NCBI GenBank assembly: GCA_027452145.1
Contig: DAIDHB010000439.1
Span: 1 to 64,000 of the forward strand
Direction: 5' to 3'
Length of the DNA stretch: 64,000 bases
From: Planctomycetales bacterium
GTDB lineage: Bacteria > Planctomycetota > Planctomycetia > Isosphaerales > Isosphaeraceae
The notes beneath the pieces are model-generated. The model was not told the origin of the DNA, searched no databases, and saw only the letters and a list, made by a program, of their open reading frames with translations. Positions 42,891 through 51,065 of this stretch are shown here, one piece after another. Position 1 is the stretch's first letter. Every line of letters starts with the position of its first letter. Made by a program: the position numbers and the translations under genes.

Positions 42891-43571
42891 ATGAGGCCCC
42901 GAACGATTGCGATCGGCGATGTTCACGGATGCTCGGCCGCCTTGAAAGCGCTGCTCGACGCGATCGGGCCGGGGCCCGACGATGTGATCGTCACGCTGGG
43001 CGACTACATCAACCGCGGCCCGGATAGCCGGGGCGTGCTCGACCGGCTGATCGCGCTGGAGCGCGAGTGCACGCTGGTGCCGATCCTGGGGAATCACGAC
43101 GAGGTGATGCTCGAGGCGCTGGCGGGCCAGCGAGGAGCCTTCTCCGACCTGATCAACATGGACGGTCGCGCGACGCTCGCCTCGTACGGCGCCATCAAGT
43201 TCACCGAGGCCGACCTGGCCCGCGTTCCCCCGGATCATCGCGCATTTCTCTCGCGGTGCCGCGACTATTACGAGACCGATACGCACATTTTCGTGCATGC
43301 GCAGTACGACCCGGATTCGCCGATGGACGAGCAGTCGCCGCACCGGCTGCGGTGGGATTCGATCCGGGATGGCATACCCGGCCCTCATGTCTCGGGCAAG
43401 CGCGCAATCGTCGGCCACAGCTCGCAGAAGAGCGGCGAGATCCTGGATGTCGGCCACCTGGTCTGCATCGACACGTACTGCTACGGCGGCGGCTGGCTGA
43501 CGGCTCTCGATGTCGACACGGACGAGACCTGGCAGTTCGACCGCGACGGCCGGCCGCGATCGGGCAGGTAG
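42891..43571 (+). CDS. PP2A/ApaH-like metallophosphoesterase
   Basis: 226 residues from ATG 42891 (GGAGGA 10 bases upstream). All calcineurin-type motifs are present: IGDVHG near the N-terminus, GDYINRGPDSRG, GNHDEVMLEAL, VHAQYD and VGHSSQKSG. Length and motif pattern fit the bacterial Ser/Thr phosphatase/ApaH-like group (PrpA type), acting on phosphoproteins or dinucleoside polyphosphates with two metal ions in the cytoplasm. Which substrate applies cannot be seen. The gene stands alone between the divergent DUF1549 gene and the tricorn-like protease. Confidence 0.88.
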   Translation: MRPRTIAIGDVHGCSAALKALLDAIGPGPDDVIVTLGDYINRGPDSRGVLDRLIALERECTLVPILGNHDEVMLEALAGQRGAFSDLINMDGRATLASYGAIKFTEADLARVPPDHRAFLSRCRDYYETDTHIFVHAQYDPDSPMDEQSPHRLRWDSIRDGIPGPHVSGKRAIVGHSSQKSGEILDVGHLVCIDTYCYGGGWLTALDVDTDETWQFDRDGRPRSGR

Positions 43572-43676
43572 GGGCTCGCGTCGGAGGTCGGTCCGACCTA
43601 ATATTGGGCCGCTCCTGCCGAATGACGGTCGGGCACCCGGCCTTTCCCCAAATCGACGCGGACCGAGGATTCTCCC

Positions 43677-46600
43677 ATGCAGCGAACGCAGCGTTGTCGA
43701 TCGTGCCTAGCGATCCTGGTCGGAGCGATCCCGCTCCTGATCCCGCCGGCCGCCACACGAGCGAGCGACCCGTCCGACACGCGGATGCTGGCGACGCCCG
43801 CCATCGCCGAGGGGAAGATCGCGTTCGCCTACGCCGGAGACATCTGGATCGCCGACGCCGAGGGCCAGCACCCGCGGCGCCTGACCTCGCACGCCGGGGC
43901 CGAGCGCAACCCGTACTTCTCGCCCGACGGCAAGAAGCTCGCGTTCACCGCCAGTTACGACGGTAACGAGGACGTCTATGTGATCCCGACGGACGGCGGC
44001 GAGCCGACGCGGCTGACCTGGCATCCTGGCCCAGACGTCGTGCGCGGCTTCACGCCCGAGGGCCGCGTGCTGTTCACCTCGCCGCGCGAGGTCTTCTCGC
44101 GCCGGCACACGCAGTTCTTCACGGTCGAGCCGGGCGGCGGCGTGCCGCGGAAATTACCGATCCCCTCGGGCGACATGGGCGCGATCTCTGCCGACGGCAA
44201 GCGGCTGGCGTACACACCGCTCGGCGAGATGTTCCGCCAGTGGAAGAACTATCGCGGCGGCACCGCGTCGCGGATCTGGGTGCTCGAGCTGGGTGACCTG
44301 TCGCACGTCGAGATTCCGAAGCCCTCGGGCGGCTGCAACGACACGTCGCCGATGTGGGTCGGCGACACGGTGTATTTCCTTTCCGATCGCGACGGCGAGT
44401 TCAACCTCTATTCGTACGACCCCGGCTCGAAGAAGGTCGAGCGGCGGACCCGGCACGACGAGTTCCCGGTGGTCAGCGCCTCGAGCGGCGCGGGGAAGGT
44501 GATCTACGAGCAGGCCGGCTGGATTCACCTCTTCGATCCCGCCCAGCGGACGTCGCGCCGGCTGAAGATCGGCGTGGCGGCCGACCTGACCGAGACCCGG
44601 CCGCGGTATGTTCCCGGCGTCGAGCACATCCGCGACCTGGGGATCTCGTCGACCGGCAAGCGGGCTGTGCTGGAGGTCCGCGGCGAGATCGTCACCGTGC
44701 CGGCGAAGAAGGGCGATCCGCACGACCTGACGCGATCACCGGGCGTCCACGAGCGGTCGCCCGCCTGGTCGCCCGATGGCAAGTCGATCGCTTATTTCTC
44801 GGACGCCTCGGGCGAATATGCCCTGGTCGTCCGGCCCCAGGACGGGCACGGCGAGGGACGGACGTATCCGATCAAGGGCGCGGGATTCTACGAGGCCCCC
44901 GTGTGGTCGCCCGACAGCAAGAAGATCGTGTTCCTCGACAATGCCCGGACGATCTTCTGGATCGACCTGACCAGCGGCGCGGTCCACCGCGTGGCGGCCG
45001 AGCCGATCTACGGGCCGACGGGAGCCTCGCGCACGCAATACTCCTGGTCGCCCGACTCGAAGTGGCTGGCGTACTCGTTGACGAACCGCACGGCTTTTCA
45101 GTCGGTCTGGCTGCACGAGCTGGCGACGGGGAAATCCCATGCCGTGACCGACGGCCTGGTCCAGGCCGCCGAGCCGGTTTTTGACCGCGGCGGCAAGTAC
45201 CTGTATTTCCTCGCCTCGACCGACGCCGGGCCGTCGGTGAACTGGTTCGACCAGTCGTTCAGCGAGATCCTGCCGTCGGCCTCGGTCTACCTCGTCACGC
45301 TGGCGCAGGGGACCGCGAACCCGCTTTTGAAGGAGACCGACGAGGAGGGGGTCGAGGAGAAGCCGAAGGATGGCGATTCGAAGAAGGCCGCCGACAAGGA
45401 AAAGAAGGACGACAAGGATAAGGCGAAGCCTTCGACTCCGCCCGCGGTCGCGGTCGACCTGGACGGCCTGCCTGGCCGGGTCGTGGCGCTGCCGGTCCCG
45501 GCCGGGACGATCGGCACGCTGACCGCGGGTGCCGAAGGGCAGATCCTTTATATCCGGCGGGTTGACGTCCGGGCGGGGCAGGAGGGGCCTGCCGGGCAGG
45601 GCAAGCCTTCGCTCGTCCGGTTCGACCTGAAGACCCGCGAGGAGGAGACGCTGGCCGAGGGGATCGACGACTTCCAGCTCTCGGCCGACGGTAAGAAGCT
45701 GCTGTATCGGGCGGGCGAGCTCGGCGGCTCGGGCCCGCCCGGTGCGCCCTCTCGCGGCGCGCCGGTGCTCGGGATCGTCGACCTTGGTAAGTTCCACAAG
45801 GGGGACGGCGTACTCAAGATCGACGCGATCTCGATCCGGGTCGAGCCCCGCGCCGAGTGGCCGCAGATCTTCCGCGAGGCGTGGCGGATCAACCGCGATT
45901 ATTTCTACGCCGCCAACATGCACGGCGCCGACTGGCCGGCCATGCGGAAGAAGTACGAGGCACTGCTGCCGGACCTCGCGACGCGCGACGATCTGGACCG
46001 CGTGATCCGGATGATGCTCAGCGAACTGGCCGTCGGCCACAGCTTCCTCGGCGGCGGCGAGCGGCTCTACCAGCCGAAGCCGGTGCCCGTCGGCCTGCTC
46101 GGGGCGGATTACGACGTCGCCGACGGGCGCTTTCGGTTCCGGAAGATCTATGGCGGAGCCTACTGGGACCCGAGCCTCCGCGCCCCACTGGTGGCGCCCG
46201 GCGTGGACGTGAAGCCCGGCGATTTCCTGCTGGCCGTGGATGGCCGCGAGATCAAGGCGGACAACGAGGTCTACCGGGCCTTCGAGGGGACGGCCGGGAA
46301 GCGCGTCGAGCTGAAGGTCGGCCCTCGCGCCGACGGCCAGGGGGCACGCACGGTCGTCGTCGAGCCGGCCGGCGATGAGTCCGCCCTGCGCAACCGGGCG
46401 TGGGTCGAGGGGAACCTGCGGAAGGTCCACGACCGCACGAAGGGGCGGGTCGCGTACGTCTATGTGCCGAACACGGCGGGGGCCGGTTACACCTACTTCA
46501 AACGCTACTTCTTCCCGCAGGCCGACAAGGAGGCAATTATCGTCGACGAGCGGTTCAACGGCGGCGGGCAGGTCGCGGACTATTACATCGACCTGTTGCG

Positions 46601-47075
46601 CCGGCCGCTGGTGAGCTACTGGGCGACCCGGTACGGCCAGCCGCTGCGCGAGCCGAACGCGGCGATCCTCGGGCCCAAGGTGATGATCGTTGATGAGACG
46701 GCGGGCTCGGGCGGTGACCTCTTGCCGTGGATGTTCCGCAAGTTTGGCCTGGGGAAGCTGGTGGGCAAGCGGACCTGGGGCGGGCTGGTGGGAATCCTGG
46801 GTTTCCCGACGCTGATGGACGGCGGCATGGTTACGGCGCCCAACATCGCGATCTTCACCGAGGACGGCTGGGTCGTCGAGAACGTGGGCGTGCCGCCGGA
46901 TATCGACGTCGAGCAGGACCCGGCCGCCGTGGCCGCGGGCAAGGACCCGCAACTCGACCGGGCGATCGAGCAGGCGCTCAGGGAGCTGGCGGAGAACCCG
47001 CCGCCGAAGCCGCCGACCATGCCGCCGTTCCCCGTGCGGGCGCGGGTGCCAGGACAGGCGGCGGCCTCGCGCTGA
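43677..47075 (+). CDS. Secreted tricorn-like S41 protease
   Basis: 1132 residues with a signal peptide (1-29). Order as in tricorn: N-terminal beta-propellers of PD40/WD40 type (residues about 40-560; FSPDGKKLAFTASYDG, WSPDGKSIAYFSD), a Lys/Asp/Glu-rich spacer (near 560-590), a helical C1 region with the catalytic-His-type segment ELAVGHSF, a PDZ domain (about 820-900; VKPGDFLLAVDGREIKADNE), and the S41 catalytic domain with ETAGSGGDL, where the Ser near residue 1010 is the nucleophile, and ENVGVPPDIDVEQDP. Such enzymes degrade peptides; this one is exported. A palindromic AGGTCGG-T-CCGACCT sits 70 bases before its start. Confidence 0.93.
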   Translation: MQRTQRCRSCLAILVGAIPLLIPPAATRASDPSDTRMLATPAIAEGKIAFAYAGDIWIADAEGQHPRRLTSHAGAERNPYFSPDGKKLAFTASYDGNEDVYVIPTDGGEPTRLTWHPGPDVVRGFTPEGRVLFTSPREVFSRRHTQFFTVEPGGGVPRKLPIPSGDMGAISADGKRLAYTPLGEMFRQWKNYRGGTASRIWVLELGDLSHVEIPKPSGGCNDTSPMWVGDTVYFLSDRDGEFNLYSYDPGSKKVERRTRHDEFPVVSASSGAGKVIYEQAGWIHLFDPAQRTSRRLKIGVAADLTETRPRYVPGVEHIRDLGISSTGKRAVLEVRGEIVTVPAKKGDPHDLTRSPGVHERSPAWSPDGKSIAYFSDASGEYALVVRPQDGHGEGRTYPIKGAGFYEAPVWSPDSKKIVFLDNARTIFWIDLTSGAVHRVAAEPIYGPTGASRTQYSWSPDSKWLAYSLTNRTAFQSVWLHELATGKSHAVTDGLVQAAEPVFDRGGKYLYFLASTDAGPSVNWFDQSFSEILPSASVYLVTLAQGTANPLLKETDEEGVEEKPKDGDSKKAADKEKKDDKDKAKPSTPPAVAVDLDGLPGRVVALPVPAGTIGTLTAGAEGQILYIRRVDVRAGQEGPAGQGKPSLVRFDLKTREEETLAEGIDDFQLSADGKKLLYRAGELGGSGPPGAPSRGAPVLGIVDLGKFHKGDGVLKIDAISIRVEPRAEWPQIFREAWRINRDYFYAANMHGADWPAMRKKYEALLPDLATRDDLDRVIRMMLSELAVGHSFLGGGERLYQPKPVPVGLLGADYDVADGRFRFRKIYGGAYWDPSLRAPLVAPGVDVKPGDFLLAVDGREIKADNEVYRAFEGTAGKRVELKVGPRADGQGARTVVVEPAGDESALRNRAWVEGNLRKVHDRTKGRVAYVYVPNTAGAGYTYFKRYFFPQADKEAIIVDERFNGGGQVADYYIDLLRRPLVSYWATRYGQPLREPNAAILGPKVMIVDETAGSGGDLLPWMFRKFGLGKLVGKRTWGGLVGILGFPTLMDGGMVTAPNIAIFTEDGWVVENVGVPPDIDVEQDPAAVAAGKDPQLDRAIEQALRELAENPPPKPPTMPPFPVRARVPGQAAASR

Positions 47076-47401
47076 GCGGTTGCCTGGGAGTGGGTGAGAC
47101 GAAGAGATTGAACCACAGAGGCACAGAGACACAGAGATCGGAAGAGAAGACAGAATCCAATCGTACGCCGGTATGAAAGTAGGTCGGACACTCTTGCCCG
47201 ACGCCCAGGTCCTGTCAGGCTGGAGAGCCCGATCGACGTCAGGACATTTCCTGCCGGGGTATCGACTGCCACGACTGGATCACATTTGTTTTCTCCCTGT
47301 GATTTCTCAGTGTCTCTGTGTCTCTGTGGTTCAATTCCAGCCGATCCCCCCGCCGACCGTGGTGTCCGCACTCGATGCGCGGGCATCACCGGTCGGAATA
47401 C
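47076..47401. other. 326-bp gap with an inverted-repeat element and a degenerate hairpin repeat
   Basis: No gene. It is bounded by arms 47108-47136 and 47303-47334, listed separately, and contains a diverged copy of the AGGTCGGGC element from 47178. It separates the convergent tricorn-like and Dabb genes. Confidence 0.8.
47108..47334. repeat. Inverted repeat of CACAGAGA-type 8-mers
   Basis: The left arm starts TTGAACCACAGAGGCACAGA (47108) and the right arm ends TCTCTGTGTCTCTGTGGTTC (to 47334, followed by AA). They are reverse complements over about 32 bases with four mismatches. Each arm is built of tandem CACAGAGA units. The two arms enclose about 165 bases. Confidence 0.85.
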
Positions 47402-47851
47402 CTACTCGGCCACCTTCGGCACGGGCACGGGCGAGAGGTACGAGTCGAAGACGCGGACCTTCTCCCAGTTGGGCTTGTTGTCCTCGACGAACTTCTGGTG
47501 CCGGGGGTGGTCCTGGTATTTGTCGTGGGCTTCCTTGCTGGCAAACACCAGGTGGAGCGAGACGTCGAAGTTCTGGTCGTTGACCTCGCGCTTGAAGTCC
47601 CCCGCCAGGGTGCCGACGGCGAACGAGACGGTGCCCTCGTGGCCGGTCAGGTACATCTTGCAGGCGGCGACCAGCCGGGCCTTCGCGGCGCCCGAGGCGT
47701 CCTTGAGCTTGAAGTAGACGATATGCGCCAGTTGCGGGCCCTCGGCCGAGGACGACGACTCCTCGGCTCGGCCGCTGTCGGACACGGTCATCGCGACGGC
47801 CGCGGCGGCCAGGATGCCGCCGATGATCGGGATCTTGTGCATCAGATGCAT
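47402..47851 (-). CDS. Secreted stress-responsive alpha/beta-barrel (Dabb) domain protein
   Basis: 149 residues from ATG 47851; GAGGA lies 7 bases upstream. A signal peptide (about 1-29) precedes a Dabb domain (residues about 42-140): AHIVYFKLKD, VSFAVGTLAGDFKREVNDQN, FDVSLHLVFASKEAHDKYQD, then HPRHQKFVEDNKPNW. Dabb domains are small ferredoxin-like dimers of varied, mostly unknown function. Export is common for planctomycete members. It is divergent from the MNT nucleotidyltransferase gene. Confidence 0.88.
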   Translation of the reverse strand: MHLMHKIPIIGGILAAAAVAMTVSDSGRAEESSSSAEGPQLAHIVYFKLKDASGAAKARLVAACKMYLTGHEGTVSFAVGTLAGDFKREVNDQNFDVSLHLVFASKEAHDKYQDHPRHQKFVEDNKPNWEKVRVFDSYLSPVPVPKVAE

Positions 47852-48083
47852 GCGAATTCCTCGGTGGATTGCGGTGTGGGGGGCGGATGACGTCGGGCCC
47901 GGTGGGCGGGCGCGGCGAACTCGGTCGTGTGTGTTCGGAGCATCAGCCTTCGAATCGGTCTGACCATGATGGCGCCGACTGTCCTCGGCCGCAAGGTCCA
48001 CGGCGATCGCGACGCGAGTCGCAACAATGGTAGGACCGGCCGCAATCGAGTAGAATCGGTGGTTGTCGAGGAGGGACAGCCGC

Positions 48084-48443
48084 ATGAAGACCGATGCGAT
48101 CCCAGCCATTTCCGCGCCCGGCGATGACGTGGTCGAGCTCCACGGGATCGCGCTCTCACGTGCATGGATCGCCGAGTTCTGCCGGCGGCACCACGTCCGT
48201 TCGTTCGCGCTGTTCGGCTCGATCCTCCGGGAGGATTTCCGTTCGGAGAGCGACATCGACGTCCTGATCGAATTCGAGCCGGGCAAGACCCCCGGCCTGG
48301 GGTTCTTCGGGATGCAGGACGAGTTGAGCGAGCACTTCGGGCGACGGGTCGACTTGAACACGCCGGGTTTCCTTGGCCGCTATTTCCGCGATCAGGTCAC
48401 GACCGAGGCGGTATCGCTCCATGTCGCTGCGTGCGGCGAATGA
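48084..48443 (+). CDS. MNT-type minimal nucleotidyltransferase (MntA-like)
   Basis: 119 residues from ATG 48084, with GGAGGGAC upstream. The DNA polymerase beta-type motif GSILREDFRSESDIDVLIEF provides G-S followed by D-x-D, the catalytic pair of MNT proteins. In HEPN-MNT toxin-antitoxin modules such proteins AMPylate and silence a HEPN ribonuclease encoded next to them. No HEPN-like gene follows here; the next gene is on the other strand, so this is an orphan copy or acts with a distant partner. Confidence 0.85.
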   Translation: MKTDAIPAISAPGDDVVELHGIALSRAWIAEFCRRHHVRSFALFGSILREDFRSESDIDVLIEFEPGKTPGLGFFGMQDELSEHFGRRVDLNTPGFLGRYFRDQVTTEAVSLHVAACGE

Positions 48444-48483
48444 GCGAGGTAACACCACCGGGCGAGGGATACCAGGATTCCCC

Positions 48484-49368
48484 CTATACCTTCGTCAGCA
48501 TCGGCAGCGGCACGTAGATCGTGCGGTAGCGGCGGCCGTCGGAATAGGGCCGGCCGGCGGGGTCCTCGACGAGGACCGTGGCCCGGCGCGTGATCCGGTT
48601 GACCCGGCCGACGTGCTGTTTGCCTTCGAACTCGAAGCGGACCATGTCGCCGACGACGATGCCGAACGCGACCCCGGCCTGCTCGCGCGGGGTGACCAGG
48701 TCGTGATAGGCCCCCTCGTGGGCGAAGATCCGCCGCGACAATGCGTGGAAGTTCCCGGCGCGGCAGTTGGACTTGCCCCAGCCCAGGAACTCGGCCAGGT
48801 GCAACAACTCGTGCTCGAAGATCCGCTGGAGCGCCTCGAGCCGGTCGCGGCAGGCGAGTCCTCCGACGGTCACCCGCCGCTCGAGGTGCTGGAACGTGTT
48901 GTACAGCAGGGTGGTCGAGACGGTGATCTCGTAGCGGTACTCGGTCGCGGGCTTGCCGCCCCGCTGGATCGGCCGGGTCCAGCGCATCGTCTGGCCCGCG
49001 GCGCTCGTCAGCCGGCGCGACAGGCGGAACCCCATCGGGTGCGCTCCGTCCTCGTGCAGCATCTCGGCCAGCCGGCCGCGGAAGAACTCGCGGTCATATC
49101 CGCCGAAGAGCCGTTGCAGGTCATCCGTGCCGATCACGGTGAAGTTTGGCTGGCGGATGTGCGGTGACTGGCCGAGCATCTCGTCGTAGATGCGGGTGTT
49201 ACGCTCGCTCACCTCGTCGGCCGAGTAGAGCAGGGCGAACAGCCGGGCCTGCCGCTGGGTGCTCGGGCCGGAGATGTCGCCGGCCGTTGTGTTTTCGACT
49301 TCTTCCATGAGCCGCTCGATCCGATCCGATCCGGTCCGATCTGGTCGCCTGTCACCATCCGCCGTCAC
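48484..49368 (-). CDS. SprT-like zinc metalloprotease-domain protein
   Basis: 294 residues from GTG 49368, preferred because GGAGG lies 4 bases upstream; ATG 49308 is an alternative. The zincin motif is in IFEHELLHLAEFLGWG, with a later GNFHALSRRIFAHEGAYHDL carrying the third His candidate, as in SprT-like proteins. The C-terminal 80 residues (GIVVGDMVRFEFEGKQHVGR, VNRITRRATVLVED) form a small beta-barrel of KOW/SH3-like appearance. SprT relatives such as Spartan act in DNA-protein crosslink repair; whether this one does is not known. No signal peptide. It converges on the MNT gene. Confidence 0.78.
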   Translation of the reverse strand: MTADGDRRPDRTGSDRIERLMEEVENTTAGDISGPSTQRQARLFALLYSADEVSERNTRIYDEMLGQSPHIRQPNFTVIGTDDLQRLFGGYDREFFRGRLAEMLHEDGAHPMGFRLSRRLTSAAGQTMRWTRPIQRGGKPATEYRYEITVSTTLLYNTFQHLERRVTVGGLACRDRLEALQRIFEHELLHLAEFLGWGKSNCRAGNFHALSRRIFAHEGAYHDLVTPREQAGVAFGIVVGDMVRFEFEGKQHVGRVNRITRRATVLVEDPAGRPYSDGRRYRTIYVPLPMLTKV

Positions 49369-49478
49369 CGGGCCTCCGGTTGATGAGAGGAGCCCGGCGG
49401 CCCGTGTTCGCTTCCGGAATTCGACCGTATCATGGAGGCCGGTTGCTGTCCATGTGTCCCGGAAGCCGAGGGCGAAAA

Positions 49479-50927
49479 ATGAGGACGCGACATCCTTCTC
49501 GGTGGCGGGCGATCTGGTGGGGCGCGGCGAGCGTGGTGATCGTCTACGGCCCCGCCGGTGCCTTCCAGGCGCCGGGCCGGCCCGAGCCGCGTCTGCCGGG
49601 GGCGGTCACGAAGCCGCCGGAGTGGGTCGGAGCGGATGCCCCGTTCGACGTGAAGGCGTTCTTCGCGGCGCCTCCGCCCGAGCAGAATGCGGCGCCGCTG
49701 TACCTGGATGCGCTGTTCGAGTTCGGGCCCGAGCTGGCCGTGTGCTTCCCGGCGGACGCCGAGACGGCGCGGCGCAGGGCGGTCGTCCAGCAGAGGGCAC
49801 GGACGCTGGACTCCCTCTACCAGACCTATGCGGAAAAGCCCGACACCCTGGACGGCGAAGCGGTGGACCGCCTCGTCGCCGAGCTCGAGCCGGCGCTGCG
49901 CCGGGTCGAGCTGGCCCAGGGTCGGCCAAGATGCGTGTTCGAGTCGGGCGTCGATATTTCGTCCCTATTGCCCCACGCCCTGGCGTCGCGACAGGCGGCG
50001 CGATTGGTGCTGCTGAAGACGCATCGTCGTGTCGCGCGCGGCGATGTTGAGGTGCCGCTTCAGGACCTGGAGATCGTGCTCCGGCTGGCCCGCGACCTGC
50101 GCCCGCGGGCGGGCGTGATCAGCCAGATCACCGCGACGGCGATCACCTGCACGGCCACCAGCCAGATCATCCCGGAGCTGCTCGCCAGCCCGAGCTTCGG
50201 CGACGGGCACGCCCGCCGGCTGCTCGACCTGCTCGTCCGACACGAGGCCGCCTCGATCGACGGATACCAGCAGGGGTTGCGGTACGAGTACCTGATCTTG
50301 CGCAAGATGCTGGTCGAGGTCGAGAAGGAACCGCGCAAGGTCGGGAAGGCATTCGCCGTCGCGGACCCGGCATTCGGGAAGGAGTCCGGGGACGCCGCGG
50401 AGTTCGGCCGTCTCTTCGAGAGGGAGCTGAGGTCGAAGCCCGATCGAGCCCGGGCCCTCAATGCTCGGATGGACGACTACTACCGCGACGCGCTGGCCTT
50501 CAATGGGCCGCTCGCCCGGTGGCCGGCCCGGCAGCTCGATCCCGGCCGGATTCACGACGGCTCGAACTATTCGCGATTCCTGGCGGTCCTGCTCTCACCG
50601 GTGTGGCCGCTCGCCGAGACTCGGGCGCGGGCCGAGCTGGCTCCCCGCGCCGCTGAGTGCCTGGTCGCGCTGAAGCTCTGGAAGATGCATTCCACGAAGC
50701 CGCCCACCGACCTCGAGGCGGTCGTGAAGGCGGCCGGTCTGCCCGGTGTCCCGATCGACCCGTATTCCGGCAAGCCGCTCCGCATGGCGATCATCGACGG
50801 CGAGCCGGTGATTTACTCGATCGGCAAGGACGGCCGCGACGACGGCGGGCGGGTCGACTCGAACAGCGACCGCAAGTCCGGGGACCAGACATTCCGGCTG
50901 CCGGCGGTGGCGAAGCCGAAGCCCTGA
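49479..50927 (+). CDS. Secreted planctomycete protein of unknown function
   Basis: 482 residues from ATG 49479 (GAGGGCG upstream). A signal peptide (about 1-28, after RTRHPSRWRAIWWGAASVVI) leads to a largely helical protein with no known catalytic motif. The C-terminal segment (KLWKMHSTKPPTDLEAVVKA, then GVPIDPYSGKPLRMAIIDGE) resembles the C-terminus of type-II-secretion-associated or DUF-type planctomycete proteins that end with a pseudopilin-like 'PxDPYSGKPL...IYSIGKDGRDDGG' block. Probably periplasmic. No operon partners. Confidence 0.7.
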   Translation: MRTRHPSRWRAIWWGAASVVIVYGPAGAFQAPGRPEPRLPGAVTKPPEWVGADAPFDVKAFFAAPPPEQNAAPLYLDALFEFGPELAVCFPADAETARRRAVVQQRARTLDSLYQTYAEKPDTLDGEAVDRLVAELEPALRRVELAQGRPRCVFESGVDISSLLPHALASRQAARLVLLKTHRRVARGDVEVPLQDLEIVLRLARDLRPRAGVISQITATAITCTATSQIIPELLASPSFGDGHARRLLDLLVRHEAASIDGYQQGLRYEYLILRKMLVEVEKEPRKVGKAFAVADPAFGKESGDAAEFGRLFERELRSKPDRARALNARMDDYYRDALAFNGPLARWPARQLDPGRIHDGSNYSRFLAVLLSPVWPLAETRARAELAPRAAECLVALKLWKMHSTKPPTDLEAVVKAAGLPGVPIDPYSGKPLRMAIIDGEPVIYSIGKDGRDDGGRVDSNSDRKSGDQTFRLPAVAKPKP

Positions 50928-50985
50928 GCGCCGACGCATGAATCCGCCGGCTTCCGGAGATATCGCCCTGGTAGGAAAGATCCTC

Positions 50986-51048
50986 AAGTAGGTCGGGCAT
51001 TCTTGCCCGACGCTCTGGCCCCGTCGGGCAAGAATGCCCGACCTACTT
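50986..51048. repeat. AGGTCGGGC hairpin, perfect 27-bp arms
   Basis: Arms 50986-51012 and 51022-51048 are exact reverse complements (AAGTAGGTCGGGCATTCTTG...), with loop CTCTGGCCC. It stands between the convergent 3' ends of the secreted-protein gene and the lactonase gene and could terminate transcription from both sides. Its flank CGCCGGCATGAAAG is shared with the degenerate copy at 47167. Confidence 0.93.
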
Positions 51049-51065
51049 TCATGCCGGCGTCATCA

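Noticed and set aside
44736-47132. 798-residue minus-strand frame over the tricorn-like protease
   Set aside because: Antisense shadow; composition Arg/His/Val-rich without domains.
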